Below the pieces are notes generated by a model. It did no database searches, was not told the origin of the DNA, and was given only the letters and a program-made list of their open reading frames with translations. A stretch of DNA of 15,658 bases from positions 1-15,658 of the forward strand of contig JACDHN010000013.1 of NCBI GenBank assembly GCA_013821025.1, written 5' to 3'. Made by a program: the position numbers and the translations under genes. Positions within the stretch are counted from its first letter, which is position 1, and each line of letters opens with the position of its first letter. The DNA is from Acidimicrobiia bacterium (GTDB taxonomy: Bacteria; Actinomycetota; Acidimicrobiia; Acidimicrobiales; Ilumatobacteraceae). Shown piece by piece: positions 6,205 to 13,416 of this stretch.

Positions 6205-7821
6205 GTGCTCCAGGTCCAGGCGCTCTCGGTGGAGGTGGCAGGCCGGCTCGTGGTCGAGTCGGCGGCCTTCACCGTCATGCCCCGGGACAAGGTCGGCCTC
6301 GTGGGCCGCAACGGTGCAGGCAAGACGAGCCTGCTGCGGGCGCTCGGTGGCGAGCTGGCCCCGGCAGCGGGACGCGTGAGCGTGAAGGGCGACTTCGGCT
6401 ACCTGCCCCAGGATCCCCGAATCGCCGGTGTGCTCGACGGCCGCACCCCGGTGACGCACGTGTTGTCGGGGCGCGGCATCGACGCCGAGCAGGTGCGAAT
6501 CGAGAAGCTGCGCATCGCCATGGAGGAGCTCCCCGACGAGCGCAATGTCGCCCGCTACGCCAAGGCCGAGGAGGTGTTCCGCCTGATGGGCGGCTACGGC
6601 GCCGAGAGCGAGGCTCGATCACTGATGGCCGGGCTCGGGCTCGGCGAAGACCGTGTCGAGCGCCCCCTCGGCGTGCTGTCGGGCGGCGAGCGACGTCGCG
6701 TCGAGCTCGCACGGATCCTGTACGCCGGCAGTGATGTGTTGTGCCTCGACGAGCCGACGAACCATCTCGACGTGGAGGCCCGCGACTGGCTGTTCGACTT
6801 CCTACGCTCGTACCGGGGGGCTCTGGTCGTCGTGAGCCACGACCTGGAGCTGCTCGACGAGGCCATCACCCGAGTGCTGCACATCGACCGGCCGTTTGAG
6901 GCGTCCAGCGGTCGACTCGTGGAGTATCGGGGCACGTACAGCCAGTACGTGGTGGCCCGAGACGAGGACGAGCGGCGTCTGGCACGCAAGGCTCAGGAGC
7001 AGGACCGGCAGCTGGCCAGGATGCAGCGTGTCGTGGACCGGTTCGGGGCCAAGGCCACGAAGGCGGCGATGGCCCACAACATGGAGAAGCGCATCGCCCG
7101 GCTGGAGGCCCAGAAGGTCGACGTGCCACGCCACCAGCGCCAACTGCACGTGCGCTTCCCCGACCCACCACAACCCGGCGCGACTGTCGTGACAGCGTCA
7201 GGGCTCAGCAAGTCGTACGGCGGTCCGCCCGTGTTCGAGGATGTCGGTTTCGACCTCGGCCGTGGCGAGCGCCTGCTGGTGTTGGGGCTGAACGGCGCCG
7301 GCAAGACGACGCTGCTGCGGATCCTGGCCGAAGAGTCGCAGGCCGATGCCGGGCTCGTCGAGTTCGGCCATCGCGTGCACGTCGGCTACTACGCGCAAGA
7401 GCACGACAACCTGCTGACAGATGAGACGCTGCTCGACAACTTGCGCTCTGCCGTGGCGCCGGACATCACGTTGACCGAGACCCAACTGCGCGGTCTGCTC
7501 GGGATGTTCGGGCTGTCGGGCGACAAGGTGTTCCAGGAGTCGGGCACGCTGTCGGGCGGTGAGAAGACGAAGCTGGCGCTGGCCATGCTGATGGTCGGGC
7601 GCAACAACCTGTTGTTGCTCGACGAGCCGACGAACAACCTCGACGCCTCCAGCCGCGAGTCGGTTGTGCGTGCCCTCAAGGAGTGGCCCGGGTCGATCAT
7701 CGTGGTCAGCCACGACACGGAGTTCGTCAAGGTGCTGGCGCCGACGAAGGTGCTCGTCATGCCCGACGGCGAGGTCGACTACTTCACCAACTCCTGGCTC
7801 GACGTCGTCGCCCTCGCCTGA
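6205..7821 (+). CDS. ABC-F family ATPase (ribosome-associated type)
   Basis: A 538-residue soluble protein with two ABC ATPase domains and no membrane segments, as in ABC-F translation factors. Domain 1 has Walker A GRNGAGKT (34-41), signature LSGGERRRVELARIL (about 158-172) and Walker B with Asp182-Glu183 in LDEPTNHLD. Domain 2 has Walker A LNGAGKTT (363-370), signature LSGGEKTKL (449-457) and Asp473-Glu474 in LDEPTNNLD. The charged linker between them (about 245-310) is the P-site tRNA interaction motif region, rich in Arg, Lys and Ala. Members bind the ribosomal E site and alter peptidyl-transfer or rescue stalled or drug-bound ribosomes. Whether this copy is a housekeeping factor or gives antibiotic protection cannot be told. 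The GTG start fits the domain boundary; no Shine-Dalgarno sequence is visible. Confidence 0.92.
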   Translation: MLQVQALSVEVAGRLVVESAAFTVMPRDKVGLVGRNGAGKTSLLRALGGELAPAAGRVSVKGDFGYLPQDPRIAGVLDGRTPVTHVLSGRGIDAEQVRIEKLRIAMEELPDERNVARYAKAEEVFRLMGGYGAESEARSLMAGLGLGEDRVERPLGVLSGGERRRVELARILYAGSDVLCLDEPTNHLDVEARDWLFDFLRSYRGALVVVSHDLELLDEAITRVLHIDRPFEASSGRLVEYRGTYSQYVVARDEDERRLARKAQEQDRQLARMQRVVDRFGAKATKAAMAHNMEKRIARLEAQKVDVPRHQRQLHVRFPDPPQPGATVVTASGLSKSYGGPPVFEDVGFDLGRGERLLVLGLNGAGKTTLLRILAEESQADAGLVEFGHRVHVGYYAQEHDNLLTDETLLDNLRSAVAPDITLTETQLRGLLGMFGLSGDKVFQESGTLSGGEKTKLALAMLMVGRNNLLLLDEPTNNLDASSRESVVRALKEWPGSIIVVSHDTEFVKVLAPTKVLVMPDGEVDYFTNSWLDVVALA

Positions 7822-7843
7822 TCTCGTGGTGGGACTGTCTGCG

Positions 7844-7849
7844 TAGGGT
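7844..7849 (+). promoter_or_regulatory. Candidate -10 box or part of a Shine-Dalgarno region before the oxidoreductase
   Basis: TAGGGT ends six bases before ATG 7856, the spacing expected for a leaderless transcript. No -35 match is seen. The same purine-rich stretch GGGTGAGGGG could instead act as a ribosome binding site after read-through from the ABC-F gene. Confidence 0.25.
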
Positions 7850-7855
7850 GAGGGG

Positions 7856-8767
7856 ATGCGAATCGGGTACTTCGCCAATGTTGTCAACGACGGTTCCGTC
7901 GACGACATCGTCGAGTCGGCCAGGACGGCCGAAGTCGCCGGGTACGATACGTATTGGGCGCCACAGATCTTCTCCCACGACACGCTGACAGCACTGGCCG
8001 TGGTCGGCCGGGAGGTACCGCGCATCGAGCTCGGAACGAGTGTTGTGCCGACCTTTCCCCGACATCCGCTGATGCTGGCCCAGCAGTGTCTCACCGTCGT
8101 CGGGGCGGCCGGGGGGCGGCTGTGCCTTGGCATCGGCCTGTCGCACAAGATGGTGATCGAGAACATGTTCGGCATGAGCTTCGACAAGCCGCTGCGCCAC
8201 ATGCGCGAATACCTGCAGGTGCTGGCCCCGGCGGCCCGGGAAGGCTCGGTGTCCCACGACGGCGATGTGTATCAGGTGCACGCATCGATCGACGTGAAGG
8301 GGGCGCAGCCGTTCCCGATCCTGCTCGCCGCACTTGGCACGAAGATGCTGGAGCTGGCCGGCGAGCTGGCCGACGGCACGATCACGTGGATGACTGGTCC
8401 CGCCACGCTGCGCGACCACGTGGTGCCGACCATCACCGAGGCCTCCGAGGCCGCCGACCGCCCCGGTCCCCGGATCGTGGCCGCCCTGCCCATGTGCGTG
8501 ACCGATGACGTGGACACCGCTCGTGAGCGGGCGGCAACCGTGTTCAAGATCTACGGACAGCTGCCGAGCTACCGGGCGATGCTGGATCGCGAGGGAGCCG
8601 ACGGGCCTGCCGACGTCGCCGTCATCGGCTCCGAGAACGAGGTGGTCGAGCGCATCTCGGCCCTGGCAGGTCTCGGCGTCACCGACTTCGCCCTCGTGGA
8701 GTTCTCGTCGAAGGGTGACGACGCCGAGCGCACCCGCCAGGCGATGAACATGCTCCTCGCGCGCTGA
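7856..8767 (+). CDS. F420-dependent luciferase-like (LLM class) oxidoreductase
   Basis: A 303-residue TIM-barrel oxidoreductase of the luciferase-like monooxygenase class. The region RIELGTSVVPTFPRHPLM (56-73) and the motif GGRLCLGIGLSH (86-97) are characteristic of actinobacterial LLM proteins thought to use coenzyme F420 and not FMN. No F420 biosynthesis gene is in the window, so the cofactor is inferred from the family. Length is normal and no signal peptide is present. The substrate is unknown. The ATG follows the purine-rich GGGTGAGGGG, and the ABC-F stop lies 34 bp upstream, so co-transcription with ABC-F is possible. The 3' end almost touches the tautomerase gene coming from the other strand, 22 bp between stops. 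Confidence 0.9.
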   Translation: MRIGYFANVVNDGSVDDIVESARTAEVAGYDTYWAPQIFSHDTLTALAVVGREVPRIELGTSVVPTFPRHPLMLAQQCLTVVGAAGGRLCLGIGLSHKMVIENMFGMSFDKPLRHMREYLQVLAPAAREGSVSHDGDVYQVHASIDVKGAQPFPILLAALGTKMLELAGELADGTITWMTGPATLRDHVVPTITEASEAADRPGPRIVAALPMCVTDDVDTARERAATVFKIYGQLPSYRAMLDREGADGPADVAVIGSENEVVERISALAGLGVTDFALVEFSSKGDDAERTRQAMNMLLAR

Positions 8768-8792
8768 CCACCCCGTCGCCCGGTGCCGGTCA
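8765..8792. terminator. Weak inverted repeat spanning two convergent stop codons
   Basis: TGACC (8765-8769) and GGTCA (8788-8792) form outer arms that include both stop codons. An inner ACC/GGT pairing is possible with bulges. The 22-bp gap leaves no room for anything else, so it may act as a poor two-way terminator. The pairing is imperfect and there is no T-run. Confidence 0.2.
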
Positions 8793-9014
8793 ACTCACCG
8801 GCGTAGCTTGGAGGTCCTTGACGGCCTGGGTCGTGAGGCATTGCCCCCCGATCCCCCAGTCGCCGCTCTCAACCTCTTCGAGGGCAACCCACGTCACCTG
8901 ACGCATGGCCTCACCCTCGATGCTCACCATCGTGTCGGTGAGCCTGGTGATCATCTCCTGCTTCTCCTCGGAGCTGAAGACTCCCTTGATGATCTTGACG
9001 TTGACGAATGGCAT
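8790..9014 (-). CDS. Tautomerase-fold small protein (4-oxalocrotonate tautomerase family)
   Basis: A 74-residue protein starting MPFVNVKIIKGVFS. After removal of Met it keeps Pro1, the catalytic base of the 4-oxalocrotonate tautomerase superfamily, and DWGIGGQ matches the family's GIGG motif near the C-terminus. Small members assemble as trimers or hexamers in the cytoplasm. The position of Arg11 in the classical enzyme holds Val here, and no Arg is seen where Arg39 would be expected, so dicarboxylate binding as in 4-oxalocrotonate tautomerase is doubtful. The ATG at 9014 was chosen because AAGGGAGA lies six bases upstream and Pro follows Met directly; the longer frame to 9266 would bury that proline. 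It is divergent from the AfsR-like regulator gene across 143 bp, and a 20-bp palindrome lies between. Confidence 0.85.
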   Translation of the reverse strand: MPFVNVKIIKGVFSSEEKQEMITRLTDTMVSIEGEAMRQVTWVALEEVESGDWGIGGQCLTTQAVKDLQATPVS

Positions 9015-9020
9015 CTCATG

Positions 9021-9028
9021 TCTCCCTT
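9021..9028 (-). promoter_or_regulatory. Ribosome binding site deciding the tautomerase start
   Basis: AAGGGAGA on the minus strand, six bases before ATG 9014. It supports the short 74-residue product. The out-of-frame ATG at 9019 is only one base from this site and is unlikely to be used. Confidence 0.5.
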
Positions 9029-9051
9029 GTGTTGTCGGATGGACACCTGAA

Positions 9052-9071
9052 GCGTGCGCCTTGGCGCATGC
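9052..9071. promoter_or_regulatory. 20-bp palindrome, candidate operator between divergent genes
   Basis: GCGTGCGCC-TT-GGCGCATGC has nine-base arms with one mismatch and a two-base centre. The centre is too short for a good RNA hairpin, so a dimeric repressor site is more likely. It sits 37 bp upstream of the tautomerase ATG and 86 bp upstream of the AfsR-like ATG. Confidence 0.4.
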
Positions 9072-9157
9072 AGCGACCTTGCCGCCGGCTTGCGACGTTC
9101 GTGTGAAGGCGGAAGGTCTGTCGCTCGTTCGCCGTCGATCGGCAATGCTTTGGCGCG

Positions 9158-12091
9158 ATGACGATCCTCGTGCGGGTCCTCGGATCGCTTTCGGTCGAAC
9201 GGTCGGGCGTTCCCGTCGTGCTGGGCGGATCGAAGCCGCGTCTGCTGGTCGCACTCCTGGTTGCACACGTCGGCAAGGTGCTGACGGCAGATCGCCTGTG
9301 CGACGCGCTGTGGGGCGACGAGCCGCCGCCCACGGCCGCTTCGAGCCTGCAGAGCCACGTGTCGAGACTGCGCAGCAAGCTGGGCCCGGAGATCACGATC
9401 GAGGCTCACGCTCGTGGTTACCGACTCCTCGCGCCCATCGAGGCCATCGATGCGACGCGATTCGCCCGCGCCGTGGACATTGCCACCGAAAACGCTGACT
9501 CTCCGTCGGCGCTCGAGACGCTCCGTGAGACGCTCTCGTGGTGGAACGGTCCCGCGTTCGGCGAGTTCGGCACGCACGAATACATCCACGCTGAGGCGGT
9601 GCGGCTGGACGAGTTGCGTCTTGCAGCGACGGAGCGGCTGATCGAGGCACGGCTCGACTCCGGCGGAGATGAAACACTGATCGGTGACCTCGGGGCGTTG
9701 GTCGTGCTGCATCCCCTGCGCGAACGACTGTGGCGTCAGCTCATGTTGGCTCTCTACCGGGCTGGACGTCAGACCGAAGCGCTGCGCCGTGGCGCCGAGC
9801 TGTCGGCTTTCCTTCGCGAGAACATGGGCCTCGATCCTCCCGAGCTCGTCCGTGACCTGGAGCGGCGCATCCTCGAGGACGATCCGAGCCTTCATCTCGT
9901 GACAAGACCGTCGTCGCAGCCCGTCGACGCATTGGTCGATGCGCCGACGCGCCTCATCGGTCGAGACCACGATCTCGCTCTCGTGAGCTCGCTGATGAGA
10001 AACGCCAGGCTGGTCACGCTCGTCGGACCGGGTGGTGTCGGCAAGACGAGGATCGCCCGTCGCATCGCCGTGCTGGAGTCAGAGAGCGGTGAAGCGGTGA
10101 CGATGGTGGACCTCGCAGTGCTACGAGACCCGGCGTCCGTGCCGGCGGCCGTCGCCACCGCCCTTCATGTGCAGCCGCGCCAGCAGGGGAGTGTCGAGGA
10201 GACGCTCGAGGTCGTGCTCGGGGAGCGACGGATCCTTGTGGTGTTGGACAACTGCGAGCACGTGATCGAGGCCGCTGCGGCGCTCGCCTCTCGATTGACC
10301 TCGGCATGCCGGGCGTTCAGGATCATCGCCACGTCGCGCGAGCCGTTGGGCGTTCCCGGCGAGGCGGTGTACTCGGTGAAGCCGCTCGAGACAGGCGACG
10401 CCTCAGATGTGACGGACACGGGTTTGCCACCTGCGGTGCAGTTGTTCTGCGAAAGGGCTGCGGCCGCCAGGCCCGGTTTCACCGCCACTGCGGCGGAGCT
10501 ACCGGTGATCGCCCAACTCTGCCGCCGTCTCGATGGATTGCCGCTCGCCATCGAGCTCGCTGCAGTGCGGATGCGCTCTCTCCCTCCGCGGACGATCATC
10601 GAACGCCTCGAGAAGGGCTCCGGCCTGCTGGATGCGGGTCCGCGCCACCCCGAACAACGGCATCGGAACCTCGAGCGGCTCGTCGCCTGGTCGTTCGACC
10701 TGCTGCCCGCACAGGAACAGCTGCTGTTCGCCCGTTTGTCCGTGTTTGCCGGCACGTTCGACCTGACCGCTGTTGACGGTGTCTGCATCGACACTGGCGA
10801 TTCGTTGTTCTCCCTCGTCGACAAGTCGATGGTGCAGGTGACGGACTACAACGAGCCGAGATACCAATTGCTCGAGACACTGCGTCAATACGGAAGCGCC
10901 GCGCTGGAGGGATCGGCCGACGCCAAACGCACCGCTGACCGCCATCTGACGTGGTTCTCCCGTCTGGCGCAGCAGGCGGGTGACGGCATGTCCGGTGAGT
11001 CCGAACGACGATGGAGTGACCGCATCGATCGCGACTTCGCCAATCTGCGCGCCGCACACGCGCACGCCGTTGCCTCAGGCAACGTCGGCGCTGCGCTGGG
11101 GCTCGTCGCCGCTGTTCGCGAGTACGGATTTCGGCGGATCAGCTACGAGATCTCCTCGTGGTCACAGATCGCCTGCGACATGCCTGGTGCGTCCACGCAT
11201 GAGAGCTATCCGGTGGCGTTGGCCACCGTCGCCTATGGCCATTACGTTCGAGGCGACCTGGAAGGAGCGGTCGCTTCCGGGCGGGAGGCTGTCGCTGCGG
11301 CAGATCGGCTCGGCGCCAGCACCAACGGTCTCGCCGAACGCGCCCTCGGCAACACCTACTTCTACCTTGGTCAGACCGACGAGGCGCTGCGATGGATGGA
11401 CCGCATGGTCGAGGCAGCGGAGACCAGCGGATCGGATGCTCAAAAGGCGCACGCGTACTACATGCGTTCCGTCGCCGAGACGAGCGTCGGCGATCCGGAC
11501 GGAGGCGGGCTGCTGGCACAGCGATCGCAGCGAGCCGCTCTGGCGTGCATGTCGCCCACGGCGTTGGCGCAGGCGTCGTACGCCCTCGGCCTGGCATTGG
11601 AGTCGACTGATCTCGCGGCAAGCCAGGCATACCTGCTGGCTTCGGCTGAGCACGCAGCCGCTGCGGCGAATCGATGGGTGGAGGCGTTCGCACGAACCGA
11701 GGTGTGGTGGCTGCAGGCTCGGATCGGGAACGTCGCCGACGCCCTGAAGGGCTTCGAGGACGTGATCGAGACGTGGTACCGAGGAGGCGACTGGGCAAAC
11801 CAGTGGTTGTCGGTGCGGCACCTGTTCGGGATTCTTCAGCAAGTTGGCGATCACGAGGCTGCTGCGGTGTTGCACGGCGGGCTGACGGCTGCCGGCGCCG
11901 CAGCGGCGTTGCCGTTCGAGCCGGCTGATGCCGCCCGGCTGGAGGCCGCGGTCGAGATGCTTCGCCTGCAACTCGGCGATGAGGACTTCAGCAGGGCCTT
12001 CAGTCGTGGAGCGGCGATGTCGGACCATGCCTTCGTGAGCTATGTGCTCGACCACATTCGAGCACGCGCACAGGTGCATACTGAGTATTGA
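9158..12091 (+). CDS. AfsR-like transcriptional regulator (BTAD, NB-ARC ATPase, TPR-like repeats)
   Basis: A 977-residue cytoplasmic regulator, close in length to Streptomyces AfsR. Residues 1-95 form an OmpR-type winged helix; the segment HVSRLRSKLG marks the recognition region. Residues about 97-245 are the bacterial transcriptional activation (BTAD) domain, ending in LGLDPPELVRDLE-like sequence. A STAND/NB-ARC ATPase follows: Walker A GPGGVGKT (290-297), Walker B ILVVLDNCEH (359-368), sensor-like IIATSREPL and a GLPLAIELAA motif. From about 590 on the sequence is Ala-rich and helical, like TPR repeats. Such proteins activate target promoters when ATP and an unknown signal or kinase input are present. 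The ATG at 9158 fits the first beta-strand; no Shine-Dalgarno sequence is seen, and AATGCT lies eight bases upstream. Its last codons overlap the PadR operator. Targets are unknown; the neighbouring operon or tautomerase are candidates. Confidence 0.92.
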   Translation: MTILVRVLGSLSVERSGVPVVLGGSKPRLLVALLVAHVGKVLTADRLCDALWGDEPPPTAASSLQSHVSRLRSKLGPEITIEAHARGYRLLAPIEAIDATRFARAVDIATENADSPSALETLRETLSWWNGPAFGEFGTHEYIHAEAVRLDELRLAATERLIEARLDSGGDETLIGDLGALVVLHPLRERLWRQLMLALYRAGRQTEALRRGAELSAFLRENMGLDPPELVRDLERRILEDDPSLHLVTRPSSQPVDALVDAPTRLIGRDHDLALVSSLMRNARLVTLVGPGGVGKTRIARRIAVLESESGEAVTMVDLAVLRDPASVPAAVATALHVQPRQQGSVEETLEVVLGERRILVVLDNCEHVIEAAAALASRLTSACRAFRIIATSREPLGVPGEAVYSVKPLETGDASDVTDTGLPPAVQLFCERAAAARPGFTATAAELPVIAQLCRRLDGLPLAIELAAVRMRSLPPRTIIERLEKGSGLLDAGPRHPEQRHRNLERLVAWSFDLLPAQEQLLFARLSVFAGTFDLTAVDGVCIDTGDSLFSLVDKSMVQVTDYNEPRYQLLETLRQYGSAALEGSADAKRTADRHLTWFSRLAQQAGDGMSGESERRWSDRIDRDFANLRAAHAHAVASGNVGAALGLVAAVREYGFRRISYEISSWSQIACDMPGASTHESYPVALATVAYGHYVRGDLEGAVASGREAVAAADRLGASTNGLAERALGNTYFYLGQTDEALRWMDRMVEAAETSGSDAQKAHAYYMRSVAETSVGDPDGGGLLAQRSQRAALACMSPTALAQASYALGLALESTDLAASQAYLLASAEHAAAAANRWVEAFARTEVWWLQARIGNVADALKGFEDVIETWYRGGDWANQWLSVRHLFGILQQVGDHEAAAVLHGGLTAAGAAAALPFEPADAARLEAAVEMLRLQLGDEDFSRAFSRGAAMSDHAFVSYVLDHIRARAQVHTEY

Positions 12092-12121
12092 CTTACGTCT
12101 ACTGGGTATGCATACTGGGTA
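12078..12121 (+). promoter_or_regulatory. PadR promoter with three TACTGRGTA operator-like repeats
   Basis: TACTGAGTA (12079-12087), TACTGGGTA (12100-12108) and TACTGGGTA (12113-12121) are three copies of a near-palindromic 9-mer with start spacings of 21 and 13 bases. The first widens to the palindrome ATACT-G-AGTAT, and GTATGCATAC (12106-12115) is a perfect palindrome. A promoter fits inside: TTGACT (12088-12093), a 17-base spacer, CATACT (12111-12116). The ATG at 12125 is eight bases after the -10, so the transcript is probably leaderless. Repeats over -35 and -10 suggest autorepression by PadR. The AT-richness contrasts with the surroundings. Confidence 0.6.
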
Positions 12122-12124
12122 GCT

Positions 12125-12669
<545 letters not shown>

Positions 12670-12673
<4 letters not shown>

Positions 12674-13416
12674 ACCAGACACCGCTCCTCGAATTCGTTG
12701 ATGTGGTCAAGTCGTACGGCCACGGTCAGTCCGAGGTGTTCGCCCTGCGCAGCGTCTCGTTGAGCGTCGATCCCGGCGAGATCGTCGCCGTGATGGGACC
12801 CTCAGGATGCGGCAAGTCGACGCTGCTGCACCTCGCCGGTGCGCTGGAGATGCCGTCGGCGGGCAGGGTCCTGGTCGACGGCGACGACCTCAGCGACCTC
12901 GGGTTGGCCGATCAGGCCACGCTGCGACGCCGCGACGTCGGCTACGTGTTCCAGCGACTGAACCTCGTGCCGTCACTTACGGCAGTGGAGAACGTGATGC
13001 TGCCGCTGGAGCTGGATGGTGTCGGGTCGCGTGCGGCCCGTGCGGCGGCGATCGAGGTGATGAACACCGTCGGGCTGTACCAGCACCTCGATCGCTACCC
13101 CGACGACTTCAGCGGCGGGCAGCAGCAACGCATCGCCATCGCCAGGGCGATCGTCGGGGAGCGGCGGCTGTTGCTGGCCGACGAACCCACCGGTTCGCTC
13201 GACACCGTGAACAGCGACCAGGTCGTCGAGATGCTCGCCGATCTGCCCGGCCAGTACGGGACGGCCGTCGTGCTCGTGACCCACGAGCCGCGCTTCGCCT
13301 CGTACGCCGACCGCATCGTCTTCCTGCGAGACGGCCTGATCGTCGACACCGCGTCCCCTGCGGCGCGGACGGTGCCGTCACCAGAGCCCGAGTCGTTGGT
13401 CGGGACCCAACGATGA
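12670..13416 (+). CDS. ABC transporter ATP-binding protein (MacB/LolD-like)
   Basis: A 248-residue ATPase that would power the FtsX-type permease encoded next. Visible motifs are Walker A GPSGCGKST (43-51), Q-loop Gln95 in YVFQRLNLVP, signature FSGGQQQRIAIARA (147-160), Walker B LLLADEPTGSLD with Asp171-Glu172, and the H-loop His205 in LVTHEPRFA. The LNLVPSLTAVENVMLPLEL segment and the TGSLD ending are typical of the MacB/LolD/FtsE group. It lies on the inner membrane face as a dimer with the permease. ATG 12670 was chosen because it overlaps the PadR stop (ATGA) and follows AGGTGG by four bases; longer upstream frames read through PadR. Its own stop overlaps the permease ATG in the same way. 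The C-terminal tail after 228 is Pro/Ala-rich and short. Confidence 0.94.
13393..13413 (+). promoter_or_regulatory. Hairpin just before the permease start codon
   Basis: TCGTTGG (13393-13399) pairs with CCAACGA (13407-13413), a perfect 7-bp stem with a seven-base loop. The right arm ends on the A of the permease ATG. The only Shine-Dalgarno-like bases, GGGA (13402-13405), are in the loop. It lies in the last ATPase codons, so translation of the ATPase would open it. Confidence 0.45.

Noticed and set aside
9015..9266. Upstream extension of the tautomerase frame to 9266
   Set aside because: It would add 84 residues, remove the catalytic N-terminal proline and ignore the ribosome binding site at 9021-9028.
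8951..9970. 339-codon minus-strand open frame overlapping the regulator start
   Set aside because: It is opposite the winged-helix and BTAD domains and shares only the intergenic region; no recognisable motif.
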